DNA of 47,583 nt from Fragilaria crotonensis (Eukaryota > Bacillariophyta > Fragilariophyceae > Fragilariales > Fragilariaceae), in NCBI GenBank assembly GCA_022925895.1, contig JAKSYS010000497.1:1-47583 (forward strand). Reading direction: 5' to 3'. This document shows, piece by piece, positions 11,161-21,527 of this stretch. The translations under genes and the position numbers were made by a program. Positions within the stretch are counted from its first letter, which is position 1. Each line of letters begins with the position of its first letter. The notes below the pieces were generated by a model. The model worked only from the letters and a program-made list of their open reading frames with translations. It searched no databases and was not told where the DNA came from.

Positions 11161-13544
11161 ATGTCCAGAGTCGAGAGAATACAATTTAACTCCAGCATGA
11201 CGGGGCCGACATCAACAACTCCCAATCAATCTGAGATCTGCAGGCGATGTCAGGTGGCTGGGAGTGACCTTAAGATCCTTGATTGTGGCTGCTTTCTTCA
11301 TGTGGTATGTGTAGTCGACTTTGGAATACGTGTTGATGTCAATCTTCGAATTGTAAATCCGCTTCGTCGTAGGAAAGCTACTGTAGTTCCACTGGAGTTC
11401 CCAATTCGATAATTTCAAGACTCGCGTTAATGTTGTTTTGATCGCGACTCACGCGTTGTTTTGCTCCTCATCACTCAGCGATGCACTCCAGTTGTTGAGA
11501 ACAATCCCATGTCAGCATGTCCCGGCTGTCAGAGTCCCTTTCGAGCCATGTACATGATCCCCATGTCATTTTGGGAACTGACCAGGCGCGAGTAACGGCT
11601 GCCGCCTCAACCGCATCAGGAAACGGGAAAAGAAACGTAAGACAGCAACGATTGCGCGGCTCAACCCAGAGGTTTCCGTAACGGGTCCCAACGTGGAAGA
11701 AGCATCCGATGACTTGAGAACCGGCCGATGGACTACTGATGAAGTGCTCTATTGCGATAAGCTTGTTGAGAAATTTGAGAGTGGGGAGTTGCCTGTCGCA
11801 AATGGGATCAAGTTGAACGATTTTCTTTCGCGCATGTTGAAATCGAAACAGTCTAGACTGACGAAGAAGATGAAGAACGCGAAACTGAGTGCAAGAGCTT
11901 ATTCACGAACAACTGGTTATGTTGTTGACATCAACGAGTGTATTGTCTGAATTGAGAATGCATTTACAGATCGATTCCTTGCTCCATGGAGAAGGCGGAA
12001 ATTCGATTCCATGTTCAGAAGGAATGGCGAGAAATCTTTAGCGCACACTGTGTTGAAATGGGGCAGAAACTAGAAGCAGATGATTGGCTAAGTAGTGTTG
12101 AGGAAATGGATCGGCGAGCATCTCGAGCGAAGGACGCAGCGAAAATGGCACGACGGAAGCGAATGATGGGGTACGCGCTTCAACAAGACCAAATGCATCC
12201 TTTGGAGGGTGTTTATCGAAACATCTAAGGCAGCACCCAACGCTGAACAACCTGATCCGACAGAGGCGGAGGTTGAAAACGCATCTGAACAACGGCACAA
12301 ACGCCACCGTGGTCTAGCAGGATCGATTGTGCCTAAAAATCCCTGTACAACCTCCTCCCTTCCTTGGTCGGCTCTTGACTTACATGCAGCGCCACTTTAT
12401 CCCATTTGAGTACATTGATGCTTGGGTACCGTCGTTTGTTAGTGGCAACCAAGATGGGCATCCTGGTGCTGCACAGAATTGTAGGTTATGTTTTGCTGGG
12501 TGCGTGACCGCAGAAATGCAGGTTGCTCCTGATGGGCGCGGTATGATCCCGTTACCGAAAGAAGATCAGTTTGATCTGAACGCATTTGGTGAGTACAGCC
12601 AAAAGTTCTCCCTTGATGTAGGATGTGGTCTTCCCGGTCGCGTGTATCACAAGGTATTCCATCTTGGGAACAATTTGTACAAAATGCTCCTGTTGGGCAT
12701 TTCGAACGCATTGGTGGTGCCGTGCAGTGGGGTGTGAAGACAGTCTTGGGAATTCCCGTGCCATCGCCGAATGTTGGGCGGATTGTGGTGCTCTTCTATT
12801 CTAGGCACGATCGACCCCAAAATCAAGATATGGCAGGAAGAATTGTCGAGGAAATGACGAAGTTGATGCCGTCTCCGAAGTGGAAATTGGTTGTTGACGT
12901 GGGTTTACCTCCTCCGGTGGCAGAGAGTACGGTCCAGCATTCAACCGCAAACAAGGAACCTGAAATGAAACAAGGTGCTGTCGCAACGAAAACTGACGGA
13001 TTGTTGAAAGTGCTCACTGAACTCATGCCGACAAGCATGACCTCTCCGCTCTCACCCTACCTTCCTGGCTTCACCTCGCTACGTATGATGCTCCTGAAAT
13101 CTACGAAGACACAGCACGAGACGGAACTGATCAATTGCATCGTCCAGTCATACGAGTCCTATCTGTCTACGGGTCGCCCACAAGCAGACATAGCTGTACT
13201 CGTCGTCCGTGATTTTTTAGCCTTGTCTCAGGAGAGTGTTCAACAAAATATGGCCGCCTTGGCCTCTGCGGTGGCTCCACATCAGGAATATCAACCGCAA
13301 CGACATCAGCAAGTGCAGCAGTTTCGGCACGCTCAGCTAGGCGGCCTGGCGAATGGAGGGGTTTCGCGCATGGGATGGAAATTTCTATGGAGCCTACTCC
13401 TGTGAGCCAGATGCGTGCCATGTCAGGAATGCCTCCGCAGCAACAGCAAGGTCGGGTCCCGCGCAGCATGCGTATGATCAGACGACGTCAAATCAGGGAA
13501 ACGTTGGGTCGATCCAGCCGTACATAGTGTTCAACGCAAAATAA
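11161..13544 (+). CDS. Diatom multidomain protein (RING-like, SANT-like, GAF-like), copy F
   Basis: This gene is paralogous to the minus-strand gene at 13959-16659. Exon 1 (11161 or the ATG near 11197, to 11304) encodes a Cys pattern CRRC...CGC..HV. An intron follows (donor GTATGT at 11305, acceptor CTCAG ending 11478). Exon 2 continues with RC...CPGC, completing a RING-like zinc fold. A basic segment is followed by a SANT/Myb-like block ([20 protein letters not shown], about 11719, to KKMKNAKL, about 11860). Next is a helical block with [12 protein letters not shown] (about 12095). The C-terminal part is GAF/bHLH-MYC_N-like: GCGLPGRVY (about 12623), [22 protein letters not shown] (about 12776). 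A nuclear regulatory role is inference. Frame slips near 11574, 11634, 12200 and 12651 are mostly one-base losses in short runs. It lacks the second intron of its paralog. Confidence 0.75.
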
Positions 13545-13958
13545 TAGTGCATCCCTAGACCCAACGAAAAGGTTGATTCACAGCTGCATGTCACGCCGTA
13601 CCATCGACAACGTAAATCAGTGCTAAAGGTTAATTAATGAAGGTTAAAGTCGGGAGACTTTTGAACGTATATTTTCAAGCAGCACCAAGTAGGCCTCGCA
13701 AGAGGGGAAAACTGCGAAACCACCAGGGCATTTTTTTCGGGAACAAAATATAGAAACAAGTGAACGGATTTGTCAACAGAGTGAAGGAGGACAATTTCGT
13801 CTGGACCAAAAATGTGTGTCGGATTGACAAAATGCAGAACACATGAGGAAAATTGGATGTCAAGGGTAAAAAATTGCGGATCAAAACGCCGAGAAGCAAA
13901 ATATCAAAAAGGCGAAAACTCCAGCTGTCATGACTTCTGACGCTCTGACCGCCTTCTG
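13545..13958. other. Convergent 3' region between the two paralogs
   Basis: The stretch separates the stops of two genes pointing at each other and should hold both 3' UTRs. It is A/T-rich, with an open minus-strand frame at 13675-13962 that resembles no part of the family. I see no separate gene. Confidence 0.5.
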
Positions 13959-16659
13959 TCACATCGAAACAATCGAGATCGAGTCGTGTAACTTGCCAGA
14001 CATGGGGATAGGGGCCATTGCTGGAGAATTGTGAAAGTTGGAAATGGGCCCATTGGCTGAACCCAACCCAAAGAAAGAATATCCCATGCTCGAGGCATTC
14101 GATTGAGTCATGCTACTCGATAGCGCACTCTGGCCAAGAAAGGACTGCTGCTGTGTGATAGATTGTTGCTGTGGGGAAGTCTGCTGCTGCACAAGAAACA
14201 TGTAGTCACGAGCAAGCATGACAGCGATATCACTCTTGGTCCGTCCGCCTGCGGAGTATGACGAATAAGATCCAAGCATGGTGCGAACCACGTCCTCTTC
14301 TTGGGCGGCCCTCGACGGACGAAGGAGCATCAAACGCAACGACATGAATCCAGGCAAATATGATGCAATTGGAGAGGAAGGGTCGGATGGCATAAACTCT
14401 CCGAGTAGGGCGATGACGTTATCGATGCGTGAATCCCTTGGCTTTTCGTTGACAGACTCATGAGATGCATCGCAACTAGAGGGTATCTCGGCATCACGGA
14501 CCTGGATGCTGGCATCACTCGTGACTTCGTGTGCAGTAATCGCTTGGGAACTGTGCAAGTGAAGCAGAGGTTCTGGCTCCCTATGTCGACAACAAGCTTC
14601 CACTTCGGAGATGGCATCAACTGATAGGGAAAGACACGACAAGAGTGAGAATACATCGATTGAGATTTGATACAAACAATGCACTTGATCGAGAGTCTTT
14701 CGTACCTTGGTGAATTCATCGCTTAGACGACCAACCAACTCTTGGTCTTTCTCACGGTCGTGGCGTGAGTAGAGAACCACAACGATGCGACCAACACTTG
14801 GACTAGCAATGGGAATTCCAACGACCGTCCTGATACCCCATTGACGAGCACCTCCTCCACGCTCAAAATGATGGTGAGGAGCGTTCATCACACTTTGTTC
14901 CCAGGTCGGCATACCAGACTGGTAGACACGTCCAGGCAAACCGCAGCCAACATCGAATGAAAATTTTTGACTGTAGTCGCCAAAGCGGACAGGTTGAAGT
15001 GTTCTTCCGCAGACATCGGTAAGGTGCATTTGCCATCTTGGCCCACCTGCATCTCCACCGTTGCATTCCCAGCATAGCAAAGACGACAGTTCGAGGCTCC
15101 ATCAGTCTCACCATCAGGTGTGTTAGGAACGAATGAAGGAACCCAAAGATCAATGTGTTCAAATGGTACGTGGTGTCTATGCATGTAAGAAAGCGCACGG
15201 CTCAAAAATGGCGCAGAATGCAAGAGACTGCTACCACCAGCAAACTCATTACCAGTACTGGAAGGCTTGGTGCTTTCGAGCATCGACTTATCCGACAGCA
15301 AAGCAAGCACATCGTCGGCATCTGCACCATCCGCCAAGAATCATCGCAGCAGCCGACTCTTCAGCTGCTTGCTGGTCGTCGTCGGCATGTTCAATGAAGA
15401 CACCATTGTCCGAATTCTTAGCGTCGTGGCGGGCAAACCCATCATCAGTTTGCGACGAGCCATTCTAGCGGACTCTTTCGCATGAGTCGCACGGCGGTCC
15501 ATCTCTTCAACGCTGCTTAGCCAAGCGTCAGCATCCAAAGGTTGGCCAATGCTAACACAAAGGTTGCTGAAAGATCTCGCCATTCCTTCTGCATGTGAAA
15601 CTTGATTTCAGCACGCTCCTGAGGGCACTGGATTCCGTGGAAAATGATTCTTCAAGATCGGAGAATCTGCGAGCGTCGTCGACGTCGACAGAATAATCAA
15701 GTGCGCGTTCGAAAGTCTTGGAACTCAACTTAGCATTCTTCATCTTTTTCGTAAGACGAGACTGCTTGGACTTGAGCATGTTTCCAAGAAAGTCGTTCAA
15801 CTTGATACCGTCCAAAATCGGAAGGTGGCCCATTTCAAACTTCTCAATGAGCTTGTCGCAGAGGGCAATCTCTTCCGTCGTCCAGCGGCCAGTGCGTCGA
15901 TCAGAGACATAGCTTCCTTTCTCGTCCCCACCCGCGTTGACCTCGGAACTCTTGCGCTTCCTGTTGCGACGCCCATTCGATGCCAAAGAGGATGCCATCT
16001 TGCGAGCTTCGTCAATCTCGCGAAACGACATGGGAAAGAGAACAAGTCCAGTGGTCGATCGCTTGCATTGAGGGCAACAACTAAGTGGTTCACCGCGGTT
16101 CAGTTCGAGGCATCTCTGGAGAAAATGGACGAAAGGGACTAGTGAGTTTTCACTCAGCGTAAAACTCAGCATGTGTACTGTGTACAGGATTTGGGTACCA
16201 AGGATAACACAGAGCTCACAGTAGATAGGTACGACAGACAAACGAACTACGACATGCGACTACGACATACCGCGACGAATCAGCGCAGACCACTCAATCG
16301 ACACTCAGCTATCAGGCAACGAAGTTGAGTTCGATCCAACTGGATCTCGCTCTGCAAGAGCTTGCAATGGCGCAAACAATTCAGAAGAATTATACCAATA
16401 TTTATTCATCGCACGACGGTGCGAGACACTCACAATCACGCACTTATAGCTCTCGCACCCCACAAGAAGAACTTCACAGTACAAATTCTACCTCGCGAAA
16501 CTTACCACGTGCATCGTACAACCACATCCCTCAACTCACATCGCAGCCACCGAATAGGCACCGGCTGCAACGGACATACTCATCACCGTTCGCCAGCAAG
16601 CATCCCATCAAGGAGGCAGGAGCCATGACAGACTCAAAGGGCTGCATCGACGATGCCAT
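13959..16659 (-). CDS. Diatom multidomain protein (RING-like, SANT-like, GAF-like), copy R
   Basis: Exon 1 starts at an ATG at 16659 (MASSMQPF) and ends at 16506 with RCSRC...CGC..HV. The intron is 16116-16505 (GTAAGT...TCCAG). Exon 2 has RC...CCPQC (RING-like), a basic RRNRKRK, the SANT/Myb-like [20 protein letters not shown] (about 15890), [12 protein letters not shown] (about 15515), [12 protein letters not shown] (about 15155), and GAF-like GCGLPGRVY and [13 protein letters not shown] (about 14800). A second intron at 14621-14705 (GTACGA...TATCAG) splits TK|LMPSPKW. The C-terminal tail is Gln/Ser-rich. The frame breaks at about seven places (for example 16528-16534, 15641, 15570, 15435, 14982, 14579). 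Nearly all are repaired by one extra base in a run of two to four, so I read it as an intact gene with consensus errors. The function is unknown; DNA or ubiquitin-related regulation is inferred from domains. Confidence 0.75.
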
Positions 16660-17336
16660 ATACACCACAGAAAGTTCGGCGCTGAGTGAGCCTTCGAATG
16701 TGATTGGATTTTTTTCCAAGTTGTTTTGGATATGAGCAGTTGCGTAGGCTTGCTTATAAGTGATACTACGATGTACCAGGCATGTACTGGTATGCATACT
16801 ACGCTATGGACTAGCCGTAGTACGTACCAGGTACGACATTTTTCCTCTGGAATTAAGTGGCCGCATATTTACACGTCGCGAACCGGTAGAAAAGTATTTA
16901 GGTCAACGGCACTTATATCTAAGACCTTCAGACATCGTGGAATCTGGTCCTCGCTCACGATGCAAAAGCAAACGTACTCATACTCTAGTAGCTACCGTAG
17001 TTGTACTTTGTACTGCAACACATATGTCATGATGTAAACAATCCTTTGGTCACTGTCTCCCGTTTAAATCTGTTATCTAAACATTTTGTAACCGGGACAT
17101 GCGACATTAGGTACGTGCTCTACATACAAAAACGACGTCGAATACTGGCGTCTACCGAGAAATTCACGACAACTCAATATATCTCAAACACGTCCGCATC
17201 GTACACGGACCTCTACTCTACGGTAGTATACATAGCAAATAGTACTATGCACGTAAGGTTCTTGGTACTTGTATGATAGTAGTATGCATACTCGAGGACG
17301 TGGTATAGATTTTGATTTTACAGGCTTTATTAGGCT
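16660..17336. other. Intergenic DNA upstream of copy R
   Basis: It contains GTACCAGG / TACTGGTA palindromic words, TATA-like AATATATC near 17178 and no convincing gene. It should contain the minus-strand promoter of the gene ending at 13959. Confidence 0.4.
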
Positions 17337-17339
17337 TTA

Positions 17340-18294
17340 GGCCCACCCTTATAGAGTGCATCGTTGTTTTAAAATCAAAATGAAATCAGTTTTGATTTTT
17401 GATTTTGTGAAAAGTCGCCCTTTATAGTCAAAAGCGGTATTCGGGTGAGTCGAACAAGAAAAAAGATGAATCGCATTAGTCAAAAAAGGAATCTAGAATC
17501 TAAGTCATCACAGCAGGTTTCTCGTGTCTCAGTTGAAAGGACGTATTCAACTTTCACATTTCACGTCACCCATCGGCATTTCGATCAGAATGGACAATGG
17601 ACTGTGATAAACTACATTTCAGCGTGTTGTTGCTATGGTTGCTAGAAGAAAACATTCATATCAAGAAGACTTTTAGTATAAGAAGAATGTAGTTGCTTTA
17701 ATGAATAGTACAGAGTACAAATGTACAGTAGATGAAGTTCAATTCTTTGTCGGACCACAGTAGTACTTGTCGTCGTGATCGGATGAAAAATCTGACCACG
17801 TAAGCTGGCTGATTTTTTTACCAAGCATTTCTTGTACATCACTCACCTTTGCATCATTGCTTGATGCGCTCCCGATGCATGCATTCCCACCATCGCCCGT
17901 TGCAACCGAAGGTCGCTGCCAATTTGTCGTACAATAGCGTTTCGTCCCCATCGTCAATTCGCGTCCGACATCCGATTTCAGTGAACCACAATGCTGCTAC
18001 GAAGATACCACGTACGGTCAATACTGTATCGATAGGCGTCCATAGTCTCACAAGGGATCGAACTAGTCAAAAGGGAATTTCTCTTTCAAGACGACATCTT
18101 TACTTTTTAAAAAGGAAAAAGTAAAACCGAGGATCAGTTTTGATTTCAATAGGTTATTATTTTGGGCTTTTGTAAAACTGATCCCGGTTTTGATTTTTGA
18201 TTTTTGATCCATAAGGACGGTGAAGGCAACAAAAATCACGATGATTTCAGTTTTGATTTTTGATTTTTGATTTTTGTCCCTATAAGGGTGGGCC
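17340..18294. mobile_element. PIF/Harbinger-like MITE 1
   Basis: Terminal inverted repeats GGCCCACCCTTATAG lie at 17340-17354 and, in reverse complement, 18280-18294. Both ends are flanked by TTA (17337-17339 and 18295-18297), the 3-bp TWA duplication of PIF/Harbinger elements. Subterminal runs of TTTTGATTTT and AAAATCAAAA are repeated in opposite orientation at the two ends. The 955-bp interior has no transposase-like frame, so it is non-autonomous. Confidence 0.75.
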
Positions 18295-18594
18295 TTAGGG
18301 CGTGTTTATAGTTATACAAGGAAAAATCCGATCCAAGTATCCAAGTTGTCCAAGGGCTCATCACCCAATAATAGTGGGTTCGATTTTATCCGGATGTAGT
18401 CGTGTTTATACAAGAAGGTAAAATCGAACTTTGGAACTCCCAAGTTTATTCCGACAGGACGAGCGTGAGACGAAAACAATCTCCTATCAAGATGCATTCT
18501 CAGAGTACTTTGTTGTGCCAGCAAGATGAGTAGTTTGATGACATACTAGACTTAGTAGTTAATGCTATCAACACACCACAGAGACCTTTGTTCT

Positions 18595-19436
18595 CTATGC
18601 CGCCATCACCTTCTCCACTCTCCCAGTATTGTTAGCAGGAGATCCAAGCTTGTAGAGGCAAAAATCTTGCTTGAATCCTGTGTCGAGGATACCACGAACG
18701 ATGTCCACTATTGAAGTCATGAAATCATCGTGACATGCTGACGGGGAGCTAGAGGATTGAAGGCAGCCAGAGCTGTGAACAATACGTTGAAATACATTTT
18801 GTGTTCTAAAGATCAAGCGACAAGAAAAGCATGAATGTGTTAGAATGTAAGTATTAAAAGGGTGACAAAGAGAACAACATGATGCACGCTTGTCACAACG
18901 CATGCACTTACCTCCTACTAGCGTAACGAGCGTCCAATTCCGCTCGCGAAAGCGTGTTTGCTCGATCATGTGTGTCAAGGCTCATCGTTCAAGGTGACGT
19001 CGTCGTCGTATCGCTTCAGAACCAGCAAGTCAATGCTAACATCCCGTCTCCCTTCACCTGTCACAGTCGCTTGTATTGTCAATATGACAACGGACTATGG
19101 AAGCAGAAAAGAAAGTAGTAAGGAAAGGAAAAGCACTTGATCAAACGTCAACAGAAAGAGCTGTCGACATCAGAACTTCAAAACCTTGCAATGTGTGCAG
19201 TGAACTCAACAACATACCGAAACGAAGATTTTGCGGAGGCTGCCGAGGTAGCGAAACCTTATTTCTACTGGACCTGGCGGTAGTGGATACGTCAGTGAAT
19301 ATGGTAGGAAGATTGCGGACCTCCGCAGAAAACAAGCGGCTCTGAAAGAACAGTGCTGCAAGCAACCTGGATTTATTACAAACTTGGCAAAAGAATCTCG
19401 AAACTTTGATTGCCAAGTTGGACGAGATCTACGGTA
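18595..19436. other. Interior of Harbinger-like element 2, no recognised gene
   Basis: A minus-strand frame (18595-18978) has closely spaced Cys (CMRCDKRASCCSLC). Plus-strand pieces at 19097-19345 (CNVC...CGGC) and 19266-19436 (GPGGSGYVSEYGRKIADL, then NLAKESRNFD) read like protein. None resembles a Harbinger transposase. They may be remnants of captured host exons. Confidence 0.3.
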
Positions 19437-19496
19437 GTCCCGTCAACACCCATATCGAAGTTGAATCACGAATTATTGGGTGATGAGCCTTTGGGA

Positions 19497-19512
19497 AACT
19501 TGGAAACTTGGA
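19497..19512. repeat. Left target-site duplication of the LINE
   Basis: AACTTGGAAACTTGGA here is repeated exactly at 28386-28401, on the other side of the LINE. Confidence 0.85.
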
Positions 19513-19546
19513 AAACAAAAACAAAACTAATTATCGGGTTAACGCC

Positions 19547-21138
19547 TCATCCAAACCGGCAGGTCCAGAATGTGTACCACCCCGGCGGTTGCCCGCGAGT
19601 TTCCACTAACTGTATAAAATACTTTGATGACATATAACAATTCGTTACCCCATCTGCGGTGCAAAATACTGTGTGATGAGAGATTGTCTCCCCGTCAAGT
19701 TCATTCTCCGCGATCGATCTCCGCACTTTCCGAATCCATTGTCGTTGTAAAGATAGAGGTCCATGAATAACACTTTCCATTGATCGATCGCACAAATGAC
19801 GATCGCATAACCTCAGTAGGTGAGGGTTTTGAAACAGGGCCTTGATTTCGGCAACTTCCGCGGACCTTATCTGATTCTGTTCGTCGTCATCTTTCGAATG
19901 TAGTACTCCATTCCGAGCTATCCAAATACGTGTGACGTGATCATAAATGGCCGAGATACAAGTTCGCAACCGTTTTGCTCCGGCACTCACATCTTGTTTA
20001 CCGTGCTCATGCATATCGCAGCACGCTAAGGAGCGATGACCAGTATCGGCTCAAGAATCCGGATGCGGCCTCCCTCCATCCGATTCGGTCTTGTGACTCC
20101 ATTGCCTTCTCGATTGCTTCGCGGAGATGGAAAGGATACTGGGACAGAACTGGTGTAAACTTCTGAGATGATTTACTCCCAATGCTCGATCCCTTCCACC
20201 AACAAGTATCTCATCGGATGTGTATCGCCAGTAACGATATCACGACGTACTAGCTGCCGAAGACTCGTGAGGTACTCTGGGTTGCTCTCGCATCGAAGGA
20301 GATGATCGCTAGTCTCTTCGCTTGTCTTGCAGCATGGACACAGTTTCAGATTTGGATCTTTAGTCCGCGACTGATCATAGCGACGTTTCCCGATGGGTAG
20401 CTGTCCATGGACTCTTTCATATGTGTAACCTGATGCGAAGGTCGGAGACGCCGAAAATGCTGGCCAAAGAGTCCAAAATCAACGTCGTCCCATGTTTGAT
20501 CTGACCACATGTGTGTCTGCTGCATATAACGGCGCAGATGATATCCGTTGATTTGATAGCGGATACAGGAGTCGTATTTACTTGTCAAGCGCCGTCCATT
20601 TATCGAAATCGAGACACCTTGGCCCGACTGGTGATCCACGCTCGATGATGACTTGAGTCTTCCTCGATTGCGATATCGAGTCGCAAGAAAGTCCGCGTCA
20701 ATGTTTAGATGAGCCTTAAGGGGCAGCTTCTCATACGATTGCAAGGAGTCCTGGTGACCTTTCACCCATTCAAGCCGAAGTGGTCGACGAATTTCTCTAA
20801 TAAGTGTTGATATCAGGGGAAATAAGATCCGCGTCGTCGGGCATCTGGCTTGGATGACAATGCGGTAGTGCATATTTTTTAACTCGTGATATAGCAGACC
20901 TGCTATCAGTAATCCAACGAAAGGAACACCGATGTCGAAGCCCCCAGATCCGAGAAATGATTGCCACTAAAAGCAGCGACGATGCACATCCTGCCAATTC
21001 ACTCCTTGTGGAAGATTCCGTGGAAACGAATCCGTCAACTGGTCCAGAGCAGCGGAAGAGAGTGTGCTCTTTCGATGCAATCACCCATCCGTGTGTTCCT
21101 CTGTTGCCGTCTAACCCACCGTCAGAAGCAATGTACAA
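19547..21138 (-). CDS. LINE RNase H, CCHC finger and C-terminal domain
   Basis: RNase H begins with YIASDGGLDGNRGTHGW (Asp, about 21130), then STRSELAGCA (Glu, about 21010), RWITDSRSAI (Asp, about 20915) and, after a slip near 20835, WVKGHQDS (about 20765). A DxN-type NIDADFL lies near 20700. The finger CPCC...DHLLRC (C-X2-C...H-X3-C) is at about 20290-20340 and is typical of LINE ORF2 C-termini. The final segment, including MHEHGKQDVSAGAKRLRTC and an arginine-rich WIRKVRRSIAE, ends at the TGA at 19547-19549. Slips near 20160 and 20030 separate the pieces. Confidence 0.75.
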
Positions 21139-21527
21139 CCTCGCCTTGGATCAAAAAGCCCTCCATACTTGGACGACTGATGCTTCTTGGTGGAGGTCTG
21201 CCAACAGTCGACGTTGAGTTGTGGGCAATGTGCGAACGTAGTCGTGAATAGACTCAAATGATGATGTTGGTGGAGGGGCACTTTCTTGCACGGAGAGTAG
21301 ATCTCGAGGCTTGGGTGGAGACTTCAGTATGGGACGTATCGAAGGTATGAGGATCGAAGGTATCGTTTCCATAGACGACGTTGAGTCGGAGTTGGAGCTT
21401 CTTGTCGAGGCCATAGTGGATTGTACACCCAATCGTCCGATCGTTGTCCATCGAGAGCAGAAAGGGAGATTTTGGAGGAGTTCTCATGATGAGTAAGGTC
21501 CGCCAACGTTGTTGCCTGTAGATAGAG

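Noticed and set aside
13675..13962. Minus-strand frame between the paralogs
   Set aside because: Hydrophobic low-information sequence in the expected 3' UTR; no match to the family.
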